Origin: Epiperipatus broadwayi
Lineage: Eukaryota > Onychophora > Udeonychophora > Euonychophora > Peripatidae
Assembly: GCA_028023455.1 (NCBI GenBank)
Contig: JAQFVV010006293.1
Location: forward strand, 2,679,844-2,743,843
Reading direction: 5' to 3'
DNA length: 64,000 bases
Translations under genes and position numbers: made by a program
The notes under the pieces: model-generated
What the model was told of the DNA's origin: nothing
Database searches by the model: none
What the model saw: the letters and a program-made list of their open reading frames with translations, nothing else
Shown here: in pieces, positions 26,077-35,800 of the stretch
Position numbering within the stretch: position 1 is the stretch's first letter
Layout of the letters: the number at the start of each line of letters is the position of its first letter

Positions 26077-26987
26077 ATGAAATGGGTCGAAGACTTCTAT
26101 CAAGAATTATATAGTAATAAAGAACAAGTACCTCCTATATCTTCCGAATTGCCCAGAATTTTAAATGAAGAAGTGAGACATGCAATTAAATTTATGAAGA
26201 AAGAAAAAGCTCCAGGTAATGATGGAATTATAATTGATATATTAAAAGAAGCAGGTGAAGAAATAGAAAAGATTTTAGCAAAGTTATATACCAAATATCT
26301 AAATAATAAAGATGTACCAGATGATTGAAAAAATGCAGTATTAATATTAATATTTAAAAAAGATGATAAAGAAGATATTTGAAATTATAGACCTATCAGC
26401 CTTTTATCAGTTTTATACAAAATTTTTACCAAGATAATTACAACTAGTCTACAGAGAACATTGGATTTCCACCAACCAAGAGAACAAGCTGGATTTAAAG
26501 TGGTTTTAGTACAGTAGATCATATCCAGGTATTGAGAGAAGTTATAGAAAGGACAAATGAATAGGAGTTGCCATTAAACTTTGGATTTATAGATTATGAA
26601 AGGCATTTGATTCTATAAACATTACTTCAGTGATTAAAGCATTGGATTATCAAGGTATAGATCCAGGAAATTGTCATATTTTAAAGAATATTTATAAAAT
26701 TGTAACAGCAATAATTAGATTACATAATGATACTAGGAAAGTCAACATTGAGATGAGTGTAAGACAGGGTGATTCCATATCTCCAAACTTTTTACAGCAG
26801 TGCTGCAAGAAGTATTTTGTGGATTAAAATGGGAATCTAAAAGAGTGAAGAAAGTAAATGGAGATTATTTAAGTCATTTAGATTTTGCAGATAATGTAGT
26901 TGTTTTTGCAAATGATGCTTTAGAGCTGCAGGAAATGTTGCAGGAGTTATCAGATGAAAGTAGGACTAAAGATAAATGGTAAAAAGA
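26077..26987 (+). pseudogene. RTE reverse transcriptase, first part (broken)
   Basis: Recognisable blocks in order are KKEKAPGNDGIIIDILKEAG, NYRPISLLSVLYKIFTKII, REQAGFK, DYERHLIL (expected DYEKAFD), VRQGDSISP and LDFADNVVVFAN (expected FADD; the second catalytic Asp is changed to Asn). The frame then continues to GLKING(K)K and is cut by the insertion at 26992. Confidence 0.88.
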
Positions 26988-26991
26988 TTAA

Positions 26992-28685
26992 CTACTTCCG
27001 GTTTGTCGGCGTCATTTGCGCCCTTCGGTGCTCATTTGATGATGTGCTATTTTCTTTCTTTGCTGACGTAAAAAGTATAATGATGACGTCGAAGAAAATA
27101 TGGCCGTTTTTAGCTATATATGTTAGCTTTCAAACGATCTTTATTTCAAAAAAATCGGTCGAAATTTAGATTTTTGGCGAATTTTTTAATCAACCACAGT
27201 ATTTAATTTTTTTGTTTTTTTGGTAATTTTTGTACTTATCACGAAACGATAAAAGACAAAATGTTTTACGGCTGCAAGTGAAGTTTTCTTCGGTATTATT
27301 CTCAAACAAGGCTTACAACAGACTAAGAACGTAATTATTCGTAAGTAAAATTTTTTAATTTTTTTTTTTAATTTTTTGAAAAAATATATTTTTTATTAAT
27401 TTTAGTTTGTAATTAGTGTGTGCTAATTTGTAGTTATATATTTATTTATTTATGCTCATATACAATTCATATCTATCGAAAAATTGGTGTGTGTGTAATT
27501 ATATATTTATGGTCGTATAGAATTCATATTTATCATAATTTTCTAAAGGTAGTTTGTAATACAATTTTCTAAAGGTAGTTTGTAATACATTTATTTATGC
27601 TCACATAGAATTCATATTTATCGAAAAATTAGTGTGATTTAGTTTGTAATTATATATTTACTCATATAGAATTCATATCGTAATTAACTTATTAGTATAT
27701 AATTCATATCGTAATTTTCTAAAGTTCTATGTACACTAATCCTCTTATTTTTATAAAAATAATGATTTTCAAAAAGTATACTTTTTGAAAACCATTAATT
27801 ATGTTTATATTATATGGTTTACAAGCAATGAGCTATAAGACTAATAAACAAATGTATACAGACAGACATTGCATACACAAACATATAATCCAATTCTGAT
27901 TCTTGTTTATGTTTATGCTTGATCATGCTTTGCTTTTGCTATATGTTTCATAACATTATTTTCAAGTCTATAGACTATATGCAAATAAATTATAAATATA
28001 ACAAGATAGCATCACTTCTGTACATAAAAAATATAAACATCACTTGTGCACTGCATAAAGAATATAAACATCATTGGTGATCACAATGAATATAAACATC
28101 ACTATTGTACACACAAAAATATAAAATGAAGAGATAAAACTCATTTTATCAGTGATATAGAAAGTAGCTACAATTTCTAGTTTTAGACATACAAGAAGAA
28201 TTGCTATGATGATTTCTTTGTATCTTTTATTAGGATGAATCTTTTTCTTTATAGACGCCTTTGACATTTAGAACATTTGGGGTACAAGATAGAAATGAAC
28301 AAGTCATATCGACTTTGTTTGGAGATTGTGAAGCTATGGATTATCTCAGGTAAGACATATTATACATGTTTAGAAAGATAATTTTGTAAGGAATAGAAAG
28401 AAATTATCACTGAAGATGAATTTTGAATTTTAGTTAATGTTAATTTCCAAATTATGAACAAACAATAAAATAATAATTATTTCGAATGTGAAAATTTCTT
28501 TTTTTTCCTTATTTTTTATATAGTTATCACTATTTATTTTATGCTTATTGTTTTTCTTAATTTGTCTAGTTTCTAGCAATGTAATTGTTTTTGTTCTAAC
28601 ATAATTAAAACTGAAGTTATTATGAAAATTGTGTCTCAGGCGATTATTTTAAAAAGTTCAATATGGCAGCTTGAAGCTGAAGTAG
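26992..28685. mobile_element. TTAA-flanked insertion, probably piggyBac-like and non-autonomous
   Basis: The RTE reverse transcriptase is interrupted by 1694 bp flanked on both sides by TTAA (26988-26991 and 28686-28689). Removing the insert plus one TTAA restores the RTE reading AAAAAGATTAAAGTAATG, matching AAAAAGACTAAAGTAATG in the copy at 41215. The ends are inverted: CTACTTCCGG at the left and CTACTTCAGC read inwards from the right (first 7 nt perfect). A TTAA duplication is the hallmark of piggyBac elements, though their ends usually begin CCC, so the family is provisional. No transposase is recognised. The left end is C+G-richer and the middle holds internal repeats. Confidence 0.75.
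27410..27735. repeat. Internal repeats of the TTAA-flanked insertion
   Basis: Diverged copies of TTTATGCTCATATAGAATTC, ATATTTATCGAAAAATTAGT and AATTTTCTAAAGGTAGTTTG alternate through this stretch. One 30-bp piece (TTTTCTAAAGGTAGTTTGTA) is directly duplicated near 27540-27585. Confidence 0.7.
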
Positions 28686-28689
28686 TTAA

Positions 28690-29260
28690 AGTAATGTTCA
28701 ATGGATTTTCTCAAAATATGAAAATAAAGATTGATTATGTTGAGTTAGAAGAAGTTAACAGCTACAAATATCTTGGTCAGATTAGTAATACAGATGGAAA
28801 CCTAATGGATGAAATTAATCATAGAATTAAACTTGTTTTGAGTGCTTTTGGTAAAAATAACTTGATACTAAAAGGAAATATGCCTATGTGTTTGAAAAGA
28901 AAAGTTTTTAATAAATGTGTTTTAACAGTTATTACTTATGGATCTGAGACTTGGATTCTTAATAGAAGAGCAATACAGAGCCACTTAAAGAAGTATGGAG
29001 AGATGCATGTTAGGAGTAACAAAGAGATTGAAAACGCAATGTATGGGTAAGAGAACAAACAGGTGTTATTGACCTCACTGAAAAAATTAAGACTAAAGTG
29101 GAATTGGGCTGGACATATTGCTAGAAGAGATAATAATATATGGACAATTGAAATCTTAAACAGGATTACAAGAGATTGTAAAAGACCCAAAAAGAGACCA
29201 CATATGAGATGGATGAATGAAATAAGAAAATGTACAGGGGTGATGTAGAGAAGAGAAGCT
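28690..29260 (+). pseudogene. RTE reverse transcriptase C-terminal part (broken)
   Basis: It resumes exactly where the insertion split the gene: VMFNGFSQNMKIKIDYVELE, VNSYKYLGQI, EINHRIKL, PMCLKRKVFNKCVL, TYGSETWILNRRAIQ. After a frame change come WAGHIARRDNN and RDCKRPKKRPHMRWMNEIRK. The TYGSETW and AGHIARR...RPxxRW blocks are diagnostic of RTE C-termini. The protein is antisense to PPP1CB. Confidence 0.9.
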
Positions 29261-29359
29261 AAAGATAGGAGATTGTTTGAACTTTGAGAGACTTTCATAC
29301 TGCAGTGGATTGATAATGGTGATAATTTTAGTTAATTAAATAAATATATTCTGTATATT

Positions 29360-29730
29360 CAGGCTTCCTTGAATAGTGTATATATGGTAGAATATATCAA
29401 TGTCAATACTTGGTCCCAATTCAGAAATTGCACACCACATATGAGAAATTGTATTTTGGGATTAACAAGCAGGGATTGCAAAAAAACTATTTGGGTGAAA
29501 AAAGTAATTAGAAATCAGATATCATTGAAAGAATTAAAAAGCTGAAATAAAAGTGGACTTGTCATGTTGTTAGAAGAGATGAAAAGAGATAAACAATTGA
29601 TTTAAAAAATTGGATGCCAAGATATTGTAAAAGATATGAGATAAGTGATCTGAAATGGAAAAGTAAGTATCCTAGATAATGTGGGAAATTGAACAAACTT
29701 GATTAAACTGACAATGAAAATGATACAAGA
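29360..29730 (+). pseudogene. Older RTE 3' fragment
   Basis: Directly after the full-length RTE, a more decayed copy of the same C-terminal region reads MRNCILGLTSRDCKKT, then LKELK, VMLLEEMKRDKQ (worn HVVRRDDNRWT) and KNWMPRYCKRYE. It has no intact end and is outside the 11-bp target duplication, so it is a separate older insertion next to which the younger one landed. Confidence 0.65.
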
Positions 29731-29739
29731 GTTAAAATA

Positions 29740-31988
29740 ATGAAGATATCTATTTTACTTTAATTAATATAGAGCTACCAATTGCTTCAAAAACTGTTTA
29801 CATTCATGAAATGAATTTACACAATATTTTGGGAAAAATATTAAGACATTTCTTATTTAAAAAACAAAAAACAGCAAGATTGAAAAAATTAGTTACGAAT
29901 TGCTCAAGGATGATCTGCAAGTGCTGTATAATTTTAAATCAAATGACTGAAGAAACCATAAAAGATGTGTACATTATCTTCAGGCTGTATGAATTAGAAT
30001 ATTATTTTAAAAGACGATCCCCAAAATAATCATTTAGTCTGCAATAATGATGCATCTATACACGGCATAACAATTATGTTAAAGCATATATATCATGGTT
30101 CAAAGATGAAAAAAGGCAATCTGGTTGATATACTGGGGGGGGGGGGGGACTGCCAGATATTATTCTTCCAGTAAATAGGGGAAATGTAAATGATAATTTG
30201 TCCAATTATAAAACATGCTTTATTGATCCATTGACCAGTTCTTATGCTAGTGACATCTTTACTTGCATATCTTAGTATTCAAATTGAAATGCTAATTCAA
30301 TTAAATATTATGCTTGTGAAACACTCAATGCATTGTTTTGGTGGTAATAAAACTATTAAATGTATTGAAATCTTCAATCATTTTTGCAGGGATACAATTC
30401 TTTGTGTCCTCAGATTTTCACTATAAGCACTGATATATGACTGGTTATTTAAAAAAAAAAATGTCTATCTAGTTATCCTAGTTGCTGTATATTTTGAAAC
30501 ATTGATCAGTTAATCACTTTTAGCATTAAAGCTCATGACAATCAAGTATCAATAATATAACTTTTTAAACACTAAAAGGTCTGACATTCTTCTTACAGAT
30601 TTACGAGACCAATGTAATCTTTCAGTCTTTAGAATCTTTTTAGATTCTGTGTGTACAAAAATATTACTCTGATATCTATGTCCAATTATTTATTCAACTC
30701 ATATATGATAGTTTTTCTTTTTTGTTTTGCTTTATATATAAAATTAATTTAACTGAATAATCTATTTTTTAACATTTAACAAAAAATATATAAATTTTAA
30801 ATCTTTTTCTTTTACATTTATTTCATAAACTTTTGCATCTTTAGTTATAGACAATTTTCAGATATTACTAATTAAAAAATAAAAGTTTTCTCTTTTTACT
30901 TCAAAACGTTTTGCTTTCAGTTGCTTGAATTGCTTTTCATGTTGTTTTTGTCAATCTGCAGCCAAATAATGTTTAAAATTTCCAATTATGAATAAACAAT
31001 TTAAAATTCATTTCAAAAATACACTGAACAAAACAAAATACAGAAGTAATTTTAAAATACAGAATATAGAATTAAAATTACAAACAAAAAAAACCTGTGA
31101 ATTTAAAAAAAATAAATTAATATGTTTGTAGTTTGCTTGAATAAATAAATGTTTTGCATAAAACTTACTATTATAAAGACATCAATTTTAATTATTAACA
31201 ATTTCAATTTTTGATTTATAATATTTAAACTAATTATATCTTTTCAATATGCATACAGACTTAGTCATGTGCAGTTTTTATATATATGTGTGCATTTAAA
31301 ATTATTTCTATTTATGTAAATTAAATGAAAGAAAGCTGACCAACTTCCATTGGCTGTGAAAATAAAAATGTATAACACATTCCATTGTCAGAAAAACCGA
31401 AAATATGTATTTAATTACTATATATATTTATATGTGATTGGTTAAGTTGCTACTTATTCTATTTTTTAAATATAAAATGCATATCTTAAATTCCCAGAAT
31501 TTGCAATTCTAAACATAAAGATAGAAATATATAAAATTTGTAGTAATCAGCTAAAATGATGCATGTCTCAATTGTCACGCTTTTCTCAGTATTGGAATCT
31601 GTTCTCTTCAAGCATAAAAGAATGTTGTTTTTTTTGTTTTTTTTTTGTACTTCTTTAAACCATCTTTTTTTTCTCTTGACAATAATCATTTCAATATACA
31701 GTAATGTGATTATAATTATTTTCTGTTCAATATAGAATTCACAAATTTTTCATACTATTATTTTAATTAATGAAATAAATAACAATATTATTTAAAAATG
31801 GAATGTGTTCAAAATAAATCATCTAAATAATTTACAGATAGCAGTTTTCAATCATGTTGACATTTAAAAAGACTCTTATAAGCTAAGTTTTATATAATAG
31901 TAAAAATGTTAATTTTTTTCAAAAATATAAATGTAACATTTATGTTCTAATATTCTAAAATAAACAGTTAATATGCAATAGTTACAAG
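29740..31988. other. A+T-rich intronic sequence
   Basis: No gene recognised. It includes a 13-G run at about 30136. The small open frames at 29811-30029 and 30244-30426 show no family features. Confidence 0.5.
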
Positions 31989-32378
31989 AACACATAACTA
32001 ACATACTAAAATAATACATATTAATTAAGTTAATATATATAACTGAATAAAAGAAGTGATAATAACAAAAAGTACAGTTTAAAAAACATTAAAATAGCTA
32101 AGATTAAAAAAAAAGACTAGTTGAAAATAAAGGAGAAAGACTAATTATATAATTACTTACTTCTAATGAAGCAAGCTAAAATTAACACATAACTAACATA
32201 CTAAAATAATACATATTAATTAAGTTAATATATATAACTGAATAAAAGAAGTGATAATAACAAAAAGTACAGTTTAAAAAACATTAAAATAGCTAAGATT
32301 AAAAAAAAAGACTAGTTGAAAATAAAGGAGAAAGACTAATTATATAATTACTTACTTCTAATGAAGCAAGCTAAAATT
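31989..32378. repeat. Perfect tandem duplication, unit 195 bp
   Basis: The unit starting AACACATAACTAACATACTA occurs at 31989 and again at 32184. I see no differences between the two copies in A+T-rich intronic DNA that otherwise diverges freely. It is either a very recent duplication or an assembly duplication. Confidence 0.9.
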
Positions 32379-32417
32379 AATAAATAAAAATTTACTCAGA
32401 AGATTAAAATAACTCCA

Positions 32418-32690
32418 GACCAATGGCTCATAATGAAGGAATACTTAGAAAAAGGAAGAACCAGGACTCAATTTCAATATTCAATGACATCTCTGTTGAA
32501 AATGACGAAGGGAAATCTAGACTCTGAAAGCTGTCCTGATCTACATTATAAATTGAGTAACTCTCAAAAATATTTTATCATAATTTAACAATCTATGTCA
32601 AATTCAATACACATATAATAATTAATATTTAATATTATTGAATTAAATATTTATATTAATCTACTTTGCTATAATGGTCTTTATTAATTT
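32418..32690 (+). repeat. Diverged direct repeat, copy A
   Basis: Shares with 33960-34255 the order AGGAAGAACCAGGACTC, AATGACATC, TCTAGACTCTGAAAGC-TGTCCTGATC, TTAACAATCTATGT, TTAATATTTAATATTATT. The two copies lie 1.5 kb apart in the same orientation and could be old LTRs, but no TG...CA ends or internal pol could be found. Confidence 0.5.
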
Positions 32691-33959
32691 ATATTTTTAT
32701 TCTGATTATTTGATGAAGATTCTATTTTATTTGAAGAATGCAGACATACCATATTTAATGGTACAGTCCAAGAATCAAAGAACTATAGCATTAATTCATT
32801 GAATATAGAATAAAAACTAAGACAGAGAGTGAGATACTCCCTAAAAATTGAAGTTAAATCTCTAAAGAAATATATGAAAACATGGTTAGTAAAAAATATA
32901 ATAGCAAAGTTCAATACAGGAGAATTTTAATTTAATATTTCTTCCAAGTGTTGTGTCTATATAAAGCTTATAAACAGTATTTAATAGCCAATAGCATTAA
33001 AAAAGGATGCTATAAAGGTTGTCACATTAATTCTTTTTGGGGTTTCTAATATAATAATTGATACTTATGAACTAATTTTGTAAATACCAAGATTCAGAAA
33101 CTTTAACCCTACACATGAAAATGAATAAATAGCTAAACAATCACTTAGCACTAAATCCTCTAAATATATAGCTCATTTGCTAATAGATGCTAAGAAAGAA
33201 GAGAAGATATAGACACTATGGTGTTGCTTTGAGAGATTATTTGAATAATTACTGTGAAGCGTGCCTGATGAAAAAGTACAATAGCAGCTAAGGGTCATCA
33301 TTGACTTGTGCCAGTCATTAAAAAAGGGTACTGCTCAAGTACTAGTTCTACACCATACAAAAGAGCCCCATTAACCCAGCATAGAAAACCCCAAATAAGC
33401 AAATATTCTCAGAGCAAGCAAGTCCAACCTGTTTTCCAAGGACAAAAAAATCAAAATTTATCACCATAGAAATACTGGATACACCAAAAGTAAGTCCAAA
33501 AGTCAATACTATTAAAAACAAAAAGGATAAAAGTAAAAAAAATTGCCAGAGTGTAAAGGTATAAAAACTGAACCCATCATCGAAATTAATAGGACTAACA
33601 TAGAGAAATGACTTTATAAATCTGTAATAAGCTTATAGAGAGATGGAAATAGACAATAGAACTGGAATGTTCTTCATACACCAGAGGAATTTAATCTTGT
33701 TCAGGAAAGAAAATAAAGACTTCAAACGAAATCCACTGTTATAATTGGTCTGGTTAAGGTTAATAATCATTTTAAAAAGTTAAATCTATTCATGTTTGAT
33801 TAAATCACAATTTAAAGTAACATACTAGCCAAATTTCCTGAATTATTCAGGTCTAAATATACAATTTAAGAAGTATACAATTACACAGTTGATTTAAAAA
33901 TAAAAATAAATAAGCTATGAGCCCAGAAAAAGCCCAATAGGACCCATGTAAAAGTTTAT

Positions 33960-34255
33960 CCACAAAAAAAAGAACCTGTATTCACCTCAATGCCCAGTGA
34001 CATCCCTTCTGATAGTGACAAAATGGGATATAGACACTAAAAAGCCATCCTGGTTTATACTATAATTTATGTAAGCTTTCAGGTAAAATATTAGAGACTT
34101 TTTAAGTAGTTTACTTAATGTTATATTTTGTTATAATTGAACAATCTATATAATATTTAAATAAATTTAGGTATTAATATTTAATGTTATTATACCAAAT
34201 ATTTATTTTAATGTATATAACTCCAATGGTGGTGTTATAATTGCATTTTTAGCTC
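33960..34255 (+). repeat. Diverged direct repeat, copy B
   Basis: Partner of 32418-32690 (AAAGAACCTGTATTCACC, AGTGACATCCC, GATATAGACACTAAAAAGCC, TGAACAATCTATAT, TTAATATTTAATGTTATT). The 1.2 kb between them has no recognisable coding sequence. Confidence 0.5.
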
Positions 34256-35262
34256 GATAACGCTGGAATATTATAAGATAACCGCCTCAAGAATAAATAT
34301 TGGAAAAACACAAGACTCAATAAATCAAAAATATTTCACTAATAATCCAATTAGAATTCAATTTTTCATAGATATAAGCAAAAATAAAAATTTATATTGA
34401 ATGTTTATAAATTTTCATAAATCCACAATTTTTTATTGACAAAAGATAGATCAATTCTAAATTAATATATTATAAATCACTTACTAATAAGCATAAGATA
34501 ATGTAGTATATTAGTATAATCGGAATAGAGAGAATTGTTCAAAACTTTTATTGGAGGTATTTTGACTTTTTTTTTTTAAATTCTGGAGCACGGAGATTTC
34601 CCGTACTTCCTTTTTTTTTTTTTTAAACAGTACGACATAATAAAAAAAATCATATCGGATTAAATCGCCCCAATTTTTTAATGCATAAGCATACACTCTA
34701 AGGCAGACTTAGGTGCGAATTGGGCATTTTCTTTTTTAAATATATTTGAAGAAATGATTAGTAATAGAAATTAACTTTCTACTATACATACACTCAACTC
34801 TTCGTTACAGGCACACAAATTTTTAAAAAAAAAAAAAAAAAGCGTTATTATAAAATGCATTTACTTAAGTAAACAAATTGTTTTATTCAAAAGCGTGCAA
34901 ATTCTTTAAAGAAAAGAAAATGCAACCTTAATTACAATTACTTTATAGAATATCACAAATAGTTTCCATATAAAATATAATCTAATAATAATTTTTACAA
35001 AATATGTATATATTATGGCAAACAAAAACTATGAAAAAAATTTAAGGCTCTTCTAACGTTTAATAACAACACAGAAACGACGCACTTAACTAGTTTACAA
35101 AATGAAAAATATAATTTACAAAAGACAAAAGCAATTTAAAATATTTAAAAAAAACTTAAAATACATGTCCAACTAATTTTTTTTAAAAAACATAATTTCA
35201 AAAGTAATAAATTTAATAACGTTGAATGTGCAAATATAGCTTAACGATTATTTACAACATAC

Positions 35263-35394
35263 CGCAGATTTTTAGTGGAGCTTCAAGCTCTAATAATATT
35301 GGTTGACTCAGAAAGATTTCTCTAGACTTCAAACACAATCCTCTCACTTCGGCTTCAGTCATTTGGACAGTTTTTCCAGGGCGGCATCCTCTAA
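35263..35394 (-). CDS. PPP1CB: PP1 catalytic subunit beta, exon 2
   Basis: This 132-nt exon encodes residues 18-61 and begins Gly62. It starts after the acceptor TTATTTCTTCAG (AG at 35396-35395) and ends before the donor GTATGT (35262 downward). It contains VRGCRPGK and MTEAEVRG, both diagnostic of the beta isoform, then the strongly conserved stretch through [17 protein letters not shown] leading into the first metal-binding motif. The codon for Val18 is split G|TT over intron 1 and that for Gly62 is split G|GT over intron 2, so both phases fit the neighbouring exons. No frameshift or stop is present. Confidence 0.97.
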
Positions 35395-35630
35395 CTGAAG
35401 AAATAACATAGTAAAACAAATAAAATGCATAAGTTTATGATGCATAAAAAAGAAAAAAATGAAACAAATACAGAAAATTTGAAAAGGCTGGCGATGCCGC
35501 CCAAAATATTTTATTTAAAAGCATTCGTAAAAATAATTTTATAAAAGTAATCAAAATTTTTAAAAATGCAAAATAAATGTGTATTATATTTAATTATAAT
35601 AATGCAATAAGCGTTTGACAAAGTATTTAC
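35395..35630 (-). other. PPP1CB: PPP1CB intron 1 (236 bp)
   Basis: A short GT-AG intron between exons 1 and 2, with donor GTAAAT and acceptor TTCTTCAG. It is A+T-rich and I see no element inside it. Confidence 0.93.
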
Positions 35631-35682
35631 CTTCTAAGAGTCTAGATATTAAACTGTCAACGTTCAGTTCACTGTCTGCCAT
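35631..35682 (-). CDS. PPP1CB: PP1 catalytic subunit beta, exon 1 (coding part)
   Basis: This exon encodes residues 1-17 (MADSELNVDSLISRLLE) plus the first base of codon 18. The ATG is read on the minus strand from 35682, in an AAA-ATGG context, and is the start expected for the family. The exon ends in G followed by the donor GTAAAT at 35630-35625. The gene makes the catalytic subunit of protein phosphatase 1, a nuclear and cytosolic serine/threonine phosphatase that works with many targeting subunits. The N-terminus ELNVDSLI is typical of the beta isoform rather than alpha or gamma. Joined to exons 2 and 3 it gives an uninterrupted reading frame of 415 nt (138 codons plus one base). Confidence is high because splice phases, isoform-specific residues and signals agree. 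Confidence 0.96.
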
Positions 35683-35800
35683 TTTGAAAGATTATAAAAA
35701 TGACTAAAACATTACAAGAATAACGCATTCTCATAGGCGTCGTCTATCGGTGAGTATGATGACATCGATAATGACTTCATATGATGCTTTCAACTTTATA
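35683..35800 (-). promoter_or_regulatory. PPP1CB: Probable 5' UTR and promoter-proximal region of PPP1CB
   Basis: Immediately upstream of the ATG the sequence holds more CpG dinucleotides than its surroundings (ACGCATTC, GGCGTCGTC, ATCGGTG) and a TATCGATG motif on the minus strand (35770-35763). That motif resembles the DRE motif of housekeeping promoters described in insects. No TATA box is evident. The start site cannot be fixed from sequence. Confidence 0.3.

Larger units (their letters stand above)
24445..29321 (+). mobile_element. Full-length RTE-clade non-LTR retrotransposon (dead, with a nested insertion)
   Basis: The copy is bounded by a perfect 11-bp target duplication, ATAATTTTAGT, at 24434-24444 and 29322-29332. 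It contains, in order, a 5' region, an apurinic-type endonuclease, a reverse transcriptase and the C-terminal domain, ending in TGATAATGGTG. Without the TTAA-flanked insertion (26992-28685) and one TTAA it is about 3.18 kb, the usual size of RTE elements. RTE identity rests on the C-terminal block (WAGHIARRD, RDCKRPKKRPHMRW) and the short T-G-A-rich tail rather than poly(A). Many stops and frameshifts show it is inactive. It lies in PPP1CB intron 2, antisense to the gene. Confidence 0.9.

Noticed and set aside
28936-29298. 120-codon minus-strand frame
   Set aside because: It is antisense to the RTE C-terminal domain, whose blocks are on the plus strand.
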